Source of the DNA: Flavobacterium bizetiae
GTDB lineage: Bacteria > Bacteroidota > Bacteroidia > Flavobacteriales > Flavobacteriaceae
DNA: 37,842 nt
Direction of reading: 5' to 3'
Assembly: GCF_902804475.1 (NCBI RefSeq)
Contig: NZ_CADCSU010000059.1
Location: 17,561-55,402 of the forward strand
The notes beneath the pieces were generated by a model. The model did not search any database and was not told the origin of the DNA. It was given only the letters and a program-made list of their open reading frames with translations. Below, piece by piece: positions 9,363 to 18,578 of this stretch (the first letter of the stretch is position 1; every line of letters begins with the position of its first letter). The translations under genes were made by a program, and so were the position numbers.

Positions 9363-12300
9363 TTATTCTTCTAAACGAATGTCAAGTCCAAGACCTTTCA
9401 ATTCATGCATTAATACATTGAATGATTCTGGCAATCCTGGTTCTGGCATAGACTCTCCCTTAACGATAGCCTCGTAAGTTTTAGCTCTACCAATAACGTC
9501 ATCCGATTTAACTGTTAAGATCTCACGAAGAGTACTTGATGCTCCATAAGCCTCAAGTGCCCAAACCTCCATCTCTCCAAAACGCTGACCTCCAAATTGA
9601 GCTTTACCTCCAAGTGGTTGTTGAGTGATCAACGAGTATGGTCCGATAGAACGTGCGTGCATCTTATCATCAACCATGTGTCCTAATTTAAGCATGTAAA
9701 TTACACCCACAGTTGCAGCTTGATGGAAACGCTCTCCAGTACCACCATCATAAAGGTGTGTATGTCCGAAACGTGGTACTCCAGCCTCATCAGTCAAAGC
9801 ATTGATTTGATCTAAAGATGCACCGTCAAAAATTGGAGTAGCAAATTTTCTACCCAAGTTCATACCAGCCCATCCAAGAACAGTTTCATAAATCTGACCA
9901 ATGTTCATACGTGAAGGTACCCCAAGTGGATTCAATACGATATCTACTGGTGTTCCGTCTTCAAGGAAAGGCATATCTTCATGACGAACGATTCTTGCAA
10001 CAATACCTTTGTTACCGTGACGTCCTGCCATTTTATCCCCTACTTTCAGTTTACGTTTTTTAGCGATATAAATTTTCGCTAATTTTAAGATTCCAGATGG
10101 TAATTCATCTCCAACTGTAATAGTGAATTTTTCTCTTCTTAAAGATCCTTGTAAGTCATTCAGCTTAATTTTATAGTTATGAATTAAATCATTAACCATT
10201 TTATTAGTAGCGTCATCAGCAACCCATTGACCTTTGCTTAAGTGAGCAAAATCTTCTACTGCGTAAAGCATTTTTTGAGTATATTTTTTACCTTTTGGTA
10301 AAACTTCTTCACCCAAATCATTCATTACACCCTGAGATGTTTTTCCGTTAACGATCAGGAATAATTTCTCCACCAATCTGTCTTTTAATTCAACAAATTT
10401 AGTTTCGAATTCCATTTCTAAAGCGCCTAAAGCATCTTTATCCTGAGTACGTTTACGTTTATCTTTTACGGCTCTTGCAAATAACTTTTTGTCAAGAACT
10501 ACACCGTGTAAAGATGGAGAAGCTTTCAATGAAGCATCTTTTACATCACCTGCTTTATCCCCGAAGATTGCACGAAGCAATTTCTCCTCTGGAGTAGGAT
10601 CTGATTCTCCTTTTGGTGTAATTTTTCCGATTAGAATGTCGCCAGGTTTAACCTCTGCTCCAATTCTGATCATACCGTTTTCATCTAAATCTTTAGTAGC
10701 TTCTTCAGAAACGTTAGGAATATCGTTTGTTAACTCTTCATTTCCTAACTTAGTATCTCTAACCTCTAATGAATAATCATCAACGTGGATAGAAGTAAAA
10801 ATATCATCACGAACTACTTTTTCAGAAATTACAATCGCATCCTCAAAGTTATACCCTTTCCATGGCATGAACGCAACTTTTAAGTTTCTACCTAAAGCTA
10901 ATTCACCATTTTGAGTAGCATATCCTTCTGATAATACCTGACCAAGAACCACTCTGTCACCTTTTCTTACGATTGGTTTCAAGTTGATACTTGTTCCCTG
11001 ATTGGTTTTTCTAAATTTAATTAAGTTGTATGTTTTTTCATCAGCATCAAAACTTACCATTCTTTCTTCTTCAGTACGGTCGTATTTGATAGTAATGATG
11101 TTAGCATCAACATATTCTACAGTTCCATCTCCTTCAGCATTAATCAATACTCTAGAATCTGAAGCTACCTGACGCTCTAAACCTGTACCAACAATTGGTG
11201 CTTCGGGACGGATCAAAGGAACCGCCTGACGCATCATGTTCGATCCCATCAAGGCTCTATTCGCATCATCATGTTCCAAGAAAGGAATCAATGAAGCCGA
11301 AATCGAAGCAATCTGGTTAGGAGCAACGTCTGTATAATGTACAACAGATGGTTCAACAACCGGGAAGTCACCCTCCTCACGAGCAATAACATTTGTTGCT
11401 GTGATTTTTCCAGTCTCATCCATTTCAATGTTTGCCTGAGCAATCATTTTTCCTTCTTCTTCTTCTGCACTTAAGTAAATTGGAGTACTTTCTAAATCAA
11501 CTACACCATTAGTTACTTTACGGTATGGAGTTTCGATGAATCCCATTCCGTTAACTTTTGCATAAACACCAAGAGATGAAATCAAACCAATGTTTGGTCC
11601 CTCTGGAGTTTCAATCGGACATAAACGACCATAGTGTGTATAGTGAACGTCACGAACCTCAAATCCAGCTCTCTCTCTCGAAAGTCCACCAGGTCCAAGG
11701 GCAGAAAGTCTTCTTTTGTGCGTAATCTCAGCTAATGGATTGGTTTGATCCATAAATTGAGATAACTGGTTAGTACCAAAGAAAGAGTTGATAACCGATG
11801 ATAATGTTTTAGCATTAATCAAATCGATTGGTGTAAACACCTCGTTATCTCTAACGTTCATTCTCTCACGAATAGTTCTAGCCATACGTGCTAAACCAAC
11901 ACCGAATTGTTGAGACAATTGTTCTCCAACTGTTCTAACACGACGGTTTGATAAGTGATCAATATCATCAATCTCTGCTTTAGAGTTGATCAACTCGATC
12001 AAATATTTTACAATGGTAATGATATCTTCTTTGGTAAGCACTTGCTTCTCCATTGGGATATCTAAACCAAGTTTTTTGTTCATTCTATAACGACCAACTT
12101 CACCTAAGTTATAACGTTGATCAGAGAAGAACAATTTATCTATAATACCACGAGCAGTTTCCTCATCAGGCGGTTCAGCGTTACGCAACTGACGGTAAAT
12201 GTGCTCTACAGCTTCTTTTTCAGAGTTTGTTGGATCTTTTTGTAATGTATTGTGGATAATAGCATAATCTGCCTGGTTATTATCCTCTTTGTGTAACAAA

Positions 12301-13175
12301 ATAGATTTAACGTTAGAATCGATGATTTCTTCAACATTATCTTTGTCGATAATTGTATCACGATCAAGGATGATTTCGTTACGTTCGATAGAAACTACCT
12401 CACCGGTATCTTCATCAACGAAATCCTCGTGCCAAGTGTTCAATACACGTGCAGCAAGTCTTCTTCCAATATATTTTTTAATACCTGTTTTAGAAACTTT
12501 GATTTCTTCAGCAAGGTCGAAAATTTCAAGGATATCCTTATCTCTTTCGAATCCAATAGCACGGAATAAAGTTGTAACCGGTAATTTTTTCTTTCTATCG
12601 ATATAAGCATACATTACGCTGTTGATATCTGTAGAAAATTCTATCCAAGAACCTTTGAAAGGAATTACTCTGGCAGAATAAAGTTTTGTTCCATTTGCGT
12701 GGAATGATTGACCAAAGAAAACTCCTGGAGAACGGTGTAGTTGAGATACTACTACACGCTCAGCACCATTGATAACAAAAGTACCGCTTGGAGTCATATA
12801 AGGTATTGTTCCAAGGTAAACGTCTTGTACAATAGTTTCAAAATCTTCGTGTTCTGGATCTGTACAGTATAGTTTTAACCTGGCTTTTAAAGGCACACTA
12901 TAAGTAAGACCTCTCTCTATACATTCTTGAATTGTATAACGTGGCGGATCAACAAAATAATCTAGGAATTCCAATACAAAGTTATTTCTTGTATCTGTAA
13001 TTGGGAAATTTTCCATGAAGGTGTTGTATAACCCTTCGTTGCCTCTTTCGTCAGATTTCGTTTCTAATTGAAAGAAATCTTTAAAAGATTTAACCTGAAC
13101 ATCTAGAAAATCTGGATAGTCAGGGATATTTTTTGTAGAGGCAAAATTCAATCTTTCAGTCTGATTTGTTATCAT
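9363..13175 (-). CDS. rpoB: DNA-directed RNA polymerase subunit beta
   Basis: Second-largest RNA polymerase subunit, forming the other side of the active-site cleft and the rifampicin pocket. The rifampicin region is clear ([17 protein letters not shown], then [20 protein letters not shown]), as are the C-terminal signatures GRHGNKG and [29 protein letters not shown] blocks. The ATG at 13175 is preferred over the in-frame TTG one codon upstream, giving 1270 residues. The asparagine-rich stretch typical of rifampicin-sensitive enzymes is unchanged as far as I can tell. It follows rplL after a 264-base gap containing an attenuator-like hairpin. Confidence 0.99.
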   Translation of the reverse strand: MITNQTERLNFASTKNIPDYPDFLDVQVKSFKDFFQLETKSDERGNEGLYNTFMENFPITDTRNNFVLEFLDYFVDPPRYTIQECIERGLTYSVPLKARLKLYCTDPEHEDFETIVQDVYLGTIPYMTPSGTFVINGAERVVVSQLHRSPGVFFGQSFHANGTKLYSARVIPFKGSWIEFSTDINSVMYAYIDRKKKLPVTTLFRAIGFERDKDILEIFDLAEEIKVSKTGIKKYIGRRLAARVLNTWHEDFVDEDTGEVVSIERNEIILDRDTIIDKDNVEEIIDSNVKSILLHKEDNNQADYAIIHNTLQKDPTNSEKEAVEHIYRQLRNAEPPDEETARGIIDKLFFSDQRYNLGEVGRYRMNKKLGLDIPMEKQVLTKEDIITIVKYLIELINSKAEIDDIDHLSNRRVRTVGEQLSQQFGVGLARMARTIRERMNVRDNEVFTPIDLINAKTLSSVINSFFGTNQLSQFMDQTNPLAEITHKRRLSALGPGGLSRERAGFEVRDVHYTHYGRLCPIETPEGPNIGLISSLGVYAKVNGMGFIETPYRKVTNGVVDLESTPIYLSAEEEEGKMIAQANIEMDETGKITATNVIAREEGDFPVVEPSVVHYTDVAPNQIASISASLIPFLEHDDANRALMGSNMMRQAVPLIRPEAPIVGTGLERQVASDSRVLINAEGDGTVEYVDANIITIKYDRTEEERMVSFDADEKTYNLIKFRKTNQGTSINLKPIVRKGDRVVLGQVLSEGYATQNGELALGRNLKVAFMPWKGYNFEDAIVISEKVVRDDIFTSIHVDDYSLEVRDTKLGNEELTNDIPNVSEEATKDLDENGMIRIGAEVKPGDILIGKITPKGESDPTPEEKLLRAIFGDKAGDVKDASLKASPSLHGVVLDKKLFARAVKDKRKRTQDKDALGALEMEFETKFVELKDRLVEKLFLIVNGKTSQGVMNDLGEEVLPKGKKYTQKMLYAVEDFAHLSKGQWVADDATNKMVNDLIHNYKIKLNDLQGSLRREKFTITVGDELPSGILKLAKIYIAKKRKLKVGDKMAGRHGNKGIVARIVRHEDMPFLEDGTPVDIVLNPLGVPSRMNIGQIYETVLGWAGMNLGRKFATPIFDGASLDQINALTDEAGVPRFGHTHLYDGGTGERFHQAATVGVIYMLKLGHMVDDKMHARSIGPYSLITQQPLGGKAQFGGQRFGEMEVWALEAYGASSTLREILTVKSDDVIGRAKTYEAIVKGESMPEPGLPESFNVLMHELKGLGLDIRLEE

Positions 13176-13374
13176 CAATGGACAAAATTTTGATTAAAAA
13201 AAAGTAATTTTTTTTGTGTGAAACACACTGTTTAATCTATACTTTCTTATTATAATCAATACATCTTTAAAAATAAACCAGTAAAACAGTTCAATTTTTT
13301 TTCTTCGTATTGATCAAAAACTTTTTCGTATTTTAAACTATTTGATAATAAAACTTGATATATTTTATTATACG

Positions 13375-13417
13375 AAAAATGGTTTAGGCCATTGAGCGTT
13401 CACTCAAGACCTAAACC
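13375..13417 (-). terminator. Attenuator-like hairpin between rplL and rpoB
   Basis: On the minus strand, an 8-bp stem GGTTTAGG / CCTAAACC encloses a 5-bp inner stem TTGAG / CTCAA and is followed by A then T5. It sits 22 bases after the rplL stop. The weak T tract suggests partial termination, as known for the rplL-rpoB attenuator of E. coli; the sequences themselves are unrelated. Confidence 0.65.
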
Positions 13418-13439
13418 TAGTTCTTAAAACTGAGTTGAA

Positions 13440-13811
13440 TTATTTAAGCTCAACTACAGCTCCAGCTTCTTCTAATGATTTTTTAAGACCTTCAGCCTCT
13501 TCTTTAGAAACACCTTCTTTAACGTTGCTTGGAGCACCGTCAACTACATCTTTAGCTTCTTTCAAACCTAAACCTGTAAGTTCTTTTACTAATTTCACAA
13601 CTGCTAATTTAGAAGCACCAGCTTCTTTTAATACAACTGTAAATTCAGTTTGTGCTTCTTCAGCAGCACCTTCTCCACCACCAGCAGCAACTACTACAGC
13701 TGCAGCAGCAGGCTCGATACCATACTCGTCTTTTAATATTGTTGCTAATTCGTTAACTTCTTTAACTGTTAAGTTAACTAATTGTTCTGCGAATTGTTTC
13801 AAATCTGCCAT
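13440..13811 (-). CDS. rplL: 50S ribosomal protein L7/L12 (bL12)
   Basis: The stalk protein of the large subunit, present in several copies and recruiting translational GTPases. At 123 residues it is of normal length. It has an N-terminal dimerisation helix pair ([21 protein letters not shown]), an Ala/Gly-rich hinge around 34-54, and the C-terminal domain ending in [16 protein letters not shown]. It follows rplJ by 91 bases in the rplKAJL order, so stalk base and stalk are made together. The composition is strongly Ala/Glu/Val biased, as expected for this family. Confidence 0.98.
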   Translation of the reverse strand: MADLKQFAEQLVNLTVKEVNELATILKDEYGIEPAAAAVVVAAGGGEGAAEEAQTEFTVVLKEAGASKLAVVKLVKELTGLGLKEAKDVVDGAPSNVKEGVSKEEAEGLKKSLEEAGAVVELK

Positions 13812-13902
13812 TTTTTCTATCGTTTAAAATGATTTGTAAAATATAATTTATTTATTGTGCGCTAATTAAGCTACCAGGAAAATCAATTCCTCGTACGAAT
13901 TA

Positions 13903-14406
13903 TTATGCTTCAGCTTCTTCTTCGCTACCAGCGAATTTGTTTTGTAAAGCTGAAATAATTCTTTGTGCTGGTGACTGCAATAATCCAATAAGTTCTCCAA
14001 GAAGTTCTTCTTTAGATTTAATAGTTGCTAATGCATCTAATTGATCATCTCCAATGTAAACTTCAGAATTAATATAAGCTCCTTTTAATACAGGTTTAGC
14101 CGATTTTTTTCTGAAATCTTTAATAATTTTTCCAGGTGCATTTGCAACATCTGAAATAAATATAGCACTGTTACCTGTCAATACTGAAGGTAAATCACCA
14201 TAGTCATTAGCAGAAGCTTCCATTGCTTTTGCAAGCAAAGTGTTTTTTACAACCTCTAATTTAATACCTGCTTTAAAGCAAGCTCTTCTCAAGTTTGAAG
14301 TTGTTTCTGCGTTTAATCCAGAAATATCAGATACATAAATAATATTTGTACCAGCTAACTGTGCAGTTAAATCTTCAATCGCGATTGATTTTTCTTCTCT
14401 AGTCAT
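13903..14406 (-). CDS. rplJ: 50S ribosomal protein L10 (uL10)
   Basis: L10 anchors the L7/L12 dimers to 23S rRNA with L11. The 167-residue sequence starts with MTREEKSIAIEDLTAQLAG and contains the family stretch LRRACFKAGIKLEVVKNTLL. The C-terminal helix (QRIISALQNKFAGSEEEAEA) is where L12 dimers bind. It starts only 22 bases after rplA, so there is no long leader for the autoregulation known in E. coli; any L10 feedback would have to work elsewhere. Confidence 0.97.
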   Translation of the reverse strand: MTREEKSIAIEDLTAQLAGTNIIYVSDISGLNAETTSNLRRACFKAGIKLEVVKNTLLAKAMEASANDYGDLPSVLTGNSAIFISDVANAPGKIIKDFRKKSAKPVLKGAYINSEVYIGDDQLDALATIKSKEELLGELIGLLQSPAQRIISALQNKFAGSEEEAEA

Positions 14407-14428
14407 ACTAAAAATTATTAACTACCAA

Positions 14429-15118
14429 TTATACTGCTTTAGGGTCCAATGCAATTGCAGGACTCATAGTGCTTGTAAGGTGAATACCTTTAATGTAGGT
14501 ACCTTTAGCAGCAGTTGGTTTAAGTTTGATTAATGTTTGAATAATTTCGTGTGCATTGTCATAAATTTGCTCAGCTCCAAAAGAAACTTTACCAATTCCT
14601 GCATGTACGATACCAGTTTTATCAACTTTAAAGTCAATTTTACCAGCTTTAACCTCTTGAACAGCTTTTGCAACATCCATAGTTACAGTACCTGTTTTAG
14701 GGTTTGGCATTAAACCTCTAGGTCCTAAAATACGACCTAATGGACCTAATTTACCCATAACAGCTGGCATAGTGATGATAACATCAACATCTGTCCAACC
14801 ATCTTTAATTTTTTGTAAATAATCGTCAAGACCTACATAATCAGCTCCAGCCTCTTTAGCTTCTGCTTCTTTATCCGGAGTAACTAATGCTAATACTTTA
14901 ACGTCTTTACCTGTTCCGTGAGGTAATGTAACTACACCTCTAACCATTTGATTCGCTTTTCTTGGATCTACACCCAAACGAACTGCGATATCAACAGACT
15001 CATCAAATTTTGCAGAAGCTATAACTTTAATTAATGCAGCTGCATCTTTTAAAGAGTATAGTTTGTTCTTTTCAATTTTTGAAGCAGCCTCTTTTTGCTT
15101 TTTTGTTAATTTTGCCAT
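14429..15118 (-). CDS. rplA: 50S ribosomal protein L1 (uL1)
   Basis: L1 forms the mobile stalk near the ribosomal E site and in other bacteria represses its own operon. The 229-residue protein shows the family signature [20 protein letters not shown] and [11 protein letters not shown]. It begins 13 bases after rplK, the standard rplK-rplA pair. I could not recognise an L1 operator in the short leader of rplK. Confidence 0.98.
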   Translation of the reverse strand: MAKLTKKQKEAASKIEKNKLYSLKDAAALIKVIASAKFDESVDIAVRLGVDPRKANQMVRGVVTLPHGTGKDVKVLALVTPDKEAEAKEAGADYVGLDDYLQKIKDGWTDVDVIITMPAVMGKLGPLGRILGPRGLMPNPKTGTVTMDVAKAVQEVKAGKIDFKVDKTGIVHAGIGKVSFGAEQIYDNAHEIIQTLIKLKPTAAKGTYIKGIHLTSTMSPAIALDPKAV

Positions 15119-15131
15119 TTCTTTCTCTTAA

Positions 15132-15569
15132 TTAAAAAGGAGCATCTCCTGATACAGTTATACCCATAGATCTAGCAGTTCCAGCGATCATGCTCATTGC
15201 AGATTCGATTGTGAATGCATTTAAATCTACCATTTTATCTTCAGCGATTGCTTTGATAACGTCCCAAGTAACGCTAGCTACTTTTTTACGATTTGGTTCA
15301 CCTGATCCAGACTTTAGCTTTGCAGCTTCCAATAATTGGACAGCAGCTGGAGGAGTTTTTACAACAAAATCAAATGATTTGTCTTTATACACAGTAATTT
15401 GTACTGGGCATATTTTGCCAGGTTTATCTTGTGTTCTAGCATTGAATTGCTTACAGAACTCCATGATATTAACCCCAGCAGCTCCTAAAGCAGGTCCAAC
15501 CGGTGGCGACGGATTCGCAGCACCTCCCTTAACTTGTAGTTTAACTACCTTACTAATTTCTTTAGCCAT
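15132..15569 (-). CDS. rplK: 50S ribosomal protein L11 (uL11)
   Basis: L11 binds the GTPase-associated centre of 23S rRNA and takes part in factor binding and the stringent response. At 145 residues, with [20 protein letters not shown] at the N-terminus and the C-terminal RNA-binding domain ([20 protein letters not shown] to the end), it is complete. It lies 67 bases after nusG and first in the rplKAJL set. Confidence 0.98.
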   Translation of the reverse strand: MAKEISKVVKLQVKGGAANPSPPVGPALGAAGVNIMEFCKQFNARTQDKPGKICPVQITVYKDKSFDFVVKTPPAAVQLLEAAKLKSGSGEPNRKKVASVTWDVIKAIAEDKMVDLNAFTIESAMSMIAGTARSMGITVSGDAPF

Positions 15570-15636
15570 TTTTTAAAAAATTTAACACCCTAATCATTGG
15601 AAGCGATTACGGTGGTTATTATAGATGTAACAAAAA

Positions 15637-16188
15637 TTATACTTTTTCAACTTGCATAAAACTCAATTCTAATGGAGTTTTTCTTCCGAAAATCTTCACC
15701 ATAACTTCAAGTTTACGCTTTTCTTCATTGATTTTTTCAACTGTTCCGTTAAAGCCATTGAAAGGACCATCGATCACTTTAACAGTTTCTCCTAAGTTGA
15801 AAGGAATAGCACGAGTATCTGTATTTACAGCTAACTCATCTACTTTACCTAACATTCTATTTACTTCAGAAAGCCTCAAAGGAACAGGTTCTCCGCCTTT
15901 GATCTCACCTAAAAATCCAATTACACTAGTAATAGACTTAATAATATGAGGTATCTCACCAACTAAATTGGCTTCGATCATAACATATCCAGGGAAATAA
16001 ACTTTATCCTTAGACATTTTCTTTCCTTCTTTTACAGTAACTACTTTTTCTGTAGGTACTAAAACTTGGGAAACATAATCACCCATACCTAATCTGGCAA
16101 TCTCAGTTTCGATATAAGCTTTGACTTTATTCTCTTGTCCGCTTACAGCTCTAACTACGTACCATTTTTTCACATTATTATCTGCCAT
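15637..16188 (-). CDS. nusG: Transcription termination/antitermination factor NusG
   Basis: NusG clamps the elongating RNA polymerase and links it to Rho or the ribosome. The NGN domain runs from KKWYVVRAVSGQENKVKAYI to about residue 110, and a C-terminal KOW domain contains VKVIDGPFNGFNGTVEKI. I take the ATG at 16188 (183 residues); the GTG just before it would add one residue. A weak purine-rich stretch (AAAAGGA) in the end of secE precedes it. The secE-nusG-rplK order is the common bacterial one. Confidence 0.97.
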   Translation of the reverse strand: MADNNVKKWYVVRAVSGQENKVKAYIETEIARLGMGDYVSQVLVPTEKVVTVKEGKKMSKDKVYFPGYVMIEANLVGEIPHIIKSITSVIGFLGEIKGGEPVPLRLSEVNRMLGKVDELAVNTDTRAIPFNLGETVKVIDGPFNGFNGTVEKINEEKRKLEVMVKIFGRKTPLELSFMQVEKV

Positions 16189-16198
16189 CACAAAAAAA

Positions 16199-16396
16199 TT
16201 ATCCTTTTAACCAGTTAAAAAATCCAGCCAAAGCTTTTGCAAAAAATTCGTCTACTCCCCAAGTTGCCAAGGCGAATAAAACCGAAAATACAGCCACAAC
16301 AATTGTCAATTTTTGAACCTCAGCCCAAGCAGGCCAAGTAACATTTGACTTTAACTCTTCGAAAGCCTCTGATAAATAATTAGTAACTTTTGTCAT
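16199..16396 (-). CDS. secE: Protein translocase subunit SecE
   Basis: The small Sec translocon subunit that braces SecY. The 65-residue single-membrane-span form is usual outside Gammaproteobacteria. An amphipathic N-terminal helix (YLSEAFEELKSNVTWPAWAE) contains the family pattern VTWP, followed by a membrane helix at about 30-46. It begins 18 bases after the 3' end of tRNA-Trp and ends 10 bases before nusG. Confidence 0.95.
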   Translation of the reverse strand: MTKVTNYLSEAFEELKSNVTWPAWAEVQKLTIVVAVFSVLFALATWGVDEFFAKALAGFFNWLKG

Positions 16397-16414
16397 TTGA
16401 TATATTTTTTATTG

Positions 16415-16485
16415 CACGGGCGGAGGGATTCGAACCCCCATCAACGGTTTTGGAGACCGCTATTCTACCCTTGAACTACGCCCGT
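16415..16485 (-). tRNA. tRNA-Trp (anticodon CCA)
   Basis: A 71-base cloverleaf with fully paired acceptor stem ACGGGCG / CGCCCGT, anticodon loop CTCCAAA and T loop TTCGAAT. The 3' CCA is not encoded. It lies between tuf and secE, as in many Bacteroidota. Confidence 0.95.
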
Positions 16486-16489
16486 AATT

Positions 16490-16527
16490 AAAGCCAGTGA
16501 CTTCAGTTAAGAAAATCAACTGGCTTT
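16490..16527. repeat. Hairpin between tuf and tRNA-Trp
   Basis: A 9-bp inverted repeat AAAGCCAGT / ACTGGCTTT with a 20-base spacer. It has no good T tract on the tuf strand, so it more likely marks processing or partial termination between the mRNA and the tRNA. Confidence 0.5.
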
Positions 16528-16544
16528 TAAAAATTTTTATAGGA

Positions 16545-17732
16545 TTATCCTACGATTTCAGTTACCTGACCTGCACCTACAGTTCTACCACCTTCACGGA
16601 TAGCGAAACGTAAACCTACGCTCATAGCGATTGGGCTTAATAAAGCAACATTGATAGTCAAGTTATCTCCTGGCATTACCATCTCTACTCCTTCTGGTAA
16701 AGTAATAACTCCTGTTACGTCAGTTGTACGTACGTAGAACTGTGGACGGTAGTTATTATGGAATGGAGTATGACGTCCACCTTCTTCTTTTTTCAAGATA
16801 TAAACCTCAGCTTTGAAAGTAGCGTGTGGTTTTACTGATCCTGGCTTAATGATAACCATTCCTCTTTTGATAGATTCTTTATCAATACCTCTTAACAATA
16901 AACCTACGTTATCTCCAGCTTCACCTCTATCAAGGATTTTACGGAACATCTCAACTCCTGTAATAGTAGAAGTTAATTTATCAGCTCCCATACCAATGAT
17001 TTCAACTGGATCTCCTGTATTAGCAATACCTGTTTCGATACGACCTGTAGCAACAGTTCCACGACCAGTAATTGTAAATACATCTTCAACCGGCATCAAG
17101 AATGGTTTAGCTACGTCACGCACTGGCTCTTCGATCCAAGCATCAACAGCTTCCATTAATTCAATGATTTTTGGTACCCAAGCAGGATCGTTATTCAATC
17201 CTCCTAAAGCAGAACCTTGAACTACAGGACCATTATCTCCATCATATTCGTAGAAAGATAATAAATCTCTAATTTCCATTTCAACAAGCTCTAACAATTC
17301 AGCATCATCAACCATATCCACTTTGTTCATGAAAACAACGATTCTTGGAATACCTACCTGACGACCTAAAAGGATGTGCTCACGAGTTTGTGGCATTGGA
17401 CCATCTGTAGCAGCAACTACTAAGATAGCTCCGTCCATTTGAGCTGCACCAGTAACCATGTTCTTTACGTAATCCGCGTGACCTGGACAGTCAACGTGAG
17501 CGTAGTGACGGTTAGCTGTTTCATACTCTACGTGTGATGTATTAATAGTAATACCTCTTTCTTTCTCCTCTGGAGCGTTATCGATTTGATCAAACGATTT
17601 TGCTTGACAGTAACCAGCATCAGACAATACTTTTGTAATTGCTGCAGTTAATGTAGTTTTTCCGTGATCCACGTGTCCAATTGTACCTATGTTTAAGTGC
17701 GGTTTGGAACGATTAAAATTCTCCTTTGCCAT
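16545..17732 (-). CDS. tuf: Elongation factor Tu
   Basis: EF-Tu delivers aminoacyl-tRNA to the ribosome as a GTP complex. The 395-residue protein has GHVDHGKT at 19-26, DCPGH at 81-85 and NKVD at 136-139, then the two beta-barrel domains ([12 protein letters not shown], and the C-terminal [15 protein letters not shown]). Three tRNA genes precede it, as in the E. coli tufB operon, so a factor and its tRNA cargo are transcribed together. This is the only tuf copy in the window. Confidence 0.99.
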   Translation of the reverse strand: MAKENFNRSKPHLNIGTIGHVDHGKTTLTAAITKVLSDAGYCQAKSFDQIDNAPEEKERGITINTSHVEYETANRHYAHVDCPGHADYVKNMVTGAAQMDGAILVVAATDGPMPQTREHILLGRQVGIPRIVVFMNKVDMVDDAELLELVEMEIRDLLSFYEYDGDNGPVVQGSALGGLNNDPAWVPKIIELMEAVDAWIEEPVRDVAKPFLMPVEDVFTITGRGTVATGRIETGIANTGDPVEIIGMGADKLTSTITGVEMFRKILDRGEAGDNVGLLLRGIDKESIKRGMVIIKPGSVKPHATFKAEVYILKKEEGGRHTPFHNNYRPQFYVRTTDVTGVITLPEGVEMVMPGDNLTINVALLSPIAMSVGLRFAIREGGRTVGAGQVTEIVG

Positions 17733-17787
17733 TTTACTTAATTTTTAATCTTAGTTATATATTAATTTTCAATTTCCTACTTACTTG

Positions 17788-17859
17788 AGCCAACTACGGG
17801 AATTGAACCCGTGACCTCTTCCTTACCAAGGAAGCACTCTACCTCTGAGCTAAGTCGGC
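17788..17859 (-). tRNA. tRNA-Thr (anticodon GGT)
   Basis: A 72-base cloverleaf with acceptor GCCGACT / AGTTGGC (one G-U pair), anticodon stem CTTCC / GGAAG around TTGGTAA, and T arm ACGGG / CCCGT. No encoded CCA. It lies 55 bases upstream of tuf. Confidence 0.95.
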
Positions 17860-17942
17860 AGAGAGTTCTGATTTAGATTGTATTTTATAGATTTTAGATT
17901 TAAAACCTAAAATCTACGCTCTGAAATCTTAACTTCTTTTTG

Positions 17943-18023
17943 TGGGGAGAGCAGGATTCGAACCTGCGAAGTTCACACAGCAGATTTACAGTCTGCCCTC
18001 GTTGGCCGCTTGAGTATCTCCCC
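17943..18023 (-). tRNA. tRNA-Tyr (anticodon GTA)
   Basis: An 81-base tRNA with a long variable arm, as expected for bacterial tRNA-Tyr. The acceptor GGGGAGA / TCTCCCC and the T stem GCAGG / CCTGC are perfectly paired, and the anticodon loop is CTGTAAA. The 83 bases to the next tRNA hold no tRNA but carry a 10-bp hairpin TAGATTTTAG / CTAAAATCTA at 17888-17916. Confidence 0.95.
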
Positions 18024-18077
18024 TTTATTTTATCAATAATTGCATGAACAATTTCAAATCGCATTTGAAATATTTAG

Positions 18078-18151
18078 AGCCGGCGGAGGGACTCGAACCC
18101 ACGACCTGCTGATTACAAATCAGCTGCTCTAGCCAACTGAGCTACGCTGGC
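18078..18151 (-). tRNA. tRNA-Thr (anticodon TGT) with two stem mismatches
   Basis: A 74-base cloverleaf, first gene of the tRNA-tuf operon. D stem GCTC / GAGC and anticodon stem GCTGA / TCAGC around TTTGTAA are perfect. The acceptor GCCAGCG / CGCCGGC has an A-C mismatch at the fourth pair, and the T stem GTGGG / CCCTC has a U-U mismatch at its second pair. It probably still folds. Confidence 0.92.
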
Positions 18152-18160
18152 AATATCAAT

Positions 18161-18186
18161 AAAAAAGTCCGCTATTTCTAACGGAC
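18161..18186 (-). terminator. Intrinsic terminator of the hpf transcript
   Basis: On the minus strand an 8-bp stem GTCCGTTA / TAGCGGAC (one U-G pair) with a GAAA loop, followed by T6. It sits between hpf and tRNA-Thr(TGT) and overlaps the predicted transcription start of the tRNA operon. Confidence 0.8.
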
Positions 18187-18188
18187 TG

Positions 18189-18217
18189 CAAATGTAGCTA
18201 TTTTATCTTTGTATCAA
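18189..18217 (-). promoter_or_regulatory. Promoter of the tRNA-Thr-Tyr-Thr-tuf operon
   Basis: On the minus strand, TTG at 18217-18215, an 18-base spacer, then TACATTTG at 18196-18189. This matches both Bacteroidota elements (TTG and TAnnTTTG). It lies inside the 3' untranslated region of hpf, directly upstream of the hpf terminator. Confidence 0.85.
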
Positions 18218-18242
18218 AACATTTTTTGAAAAAATTTTTCAA

Positions 18243-18545
18243 TTATATGTGTGCTCTTATTTTTTCTTTCCTTTTTACCAATACACGCTCTAAAGATTCA
18301 GCCGAAAGCTCAACTGCTTCTTCGAATGTTTTGCATTGTTTTTTAACCAAAAAATCATCTCCCGGGACATTAATCTTAATCTCTACTGCCTTATTCTCCT
18401 TATCACTCGTTCTTTCAACTTTTAAAAAAATGTCTGCCGAAACAACTCGATCATAGTATTTTTCTAATTTATCCATTCTTTCCTGAATAAAATCCACTAA
18501 TTTTCTGTCAACAGTAAAGTTAACTGCATGAACATCTACCTTCAT
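18243..18545 (-). CDS. hpf: Ribosome hibernation-promoting factor (short HPF / RaiA family)
   Basis: A 100-residue protein of the HPF/YfiA family, which binds the 30S decoding region and tRNA sites in starved cells and keeps ribosomes inactive. MKVDVHAVNFTVDRKLVDFI and the DIFLKVERTSDKENKAVEI strand-helix pattern fit the family. The length fits the short form without the C-terminal dimerisation domain. I choose the internal ATG at 18545; the longer frame would add eight residues (MFNPKICI) not seen in homologues. It starts 33 bases after the recombinase gene and probably shares its transcript, ending at the hairpin at 18161. Confidence 0.9.
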   Translation of the reverse strand: MKVDVHAVNFTVDRKLVDFIQERMDKLEKYYDRVVSADIFLKVERTSDKENKAVEIKINVPGDDFLVKKQCKTFEEAVELSAESLERVLVKRKEKIRAHI

Positions 18546-18578
18546 AATACAAATTTTAGGGTTAAACATTAAGAATCA

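Noticed and set aside
13176..13178. TTG codon one position upstream of rpoB as the start
   Set aside because: An ATG follows directly and the extra residue adds nothing; the ATG at 13175 is the simpler start. The same reasoning was used for the GTG before nusG.
13435..13827. Plus-strand open frame of 130 codons covering rplL
   Set aside because: It is the antisense shadow of rplL, rich in Ser/Ala from complementary codons, with no start signal. Similar antisense frames over rpoB, rpoC, tuf and rplK were dropped for the same reason.
18546..18569. Extended start of hpf (MFNPKICI before MKVDVHAV)
   Set aside because: The family begins at the MKVxVHA-type residues and the extra eight residues are not expected; the upstream ATG lies close to the recombinase stop.
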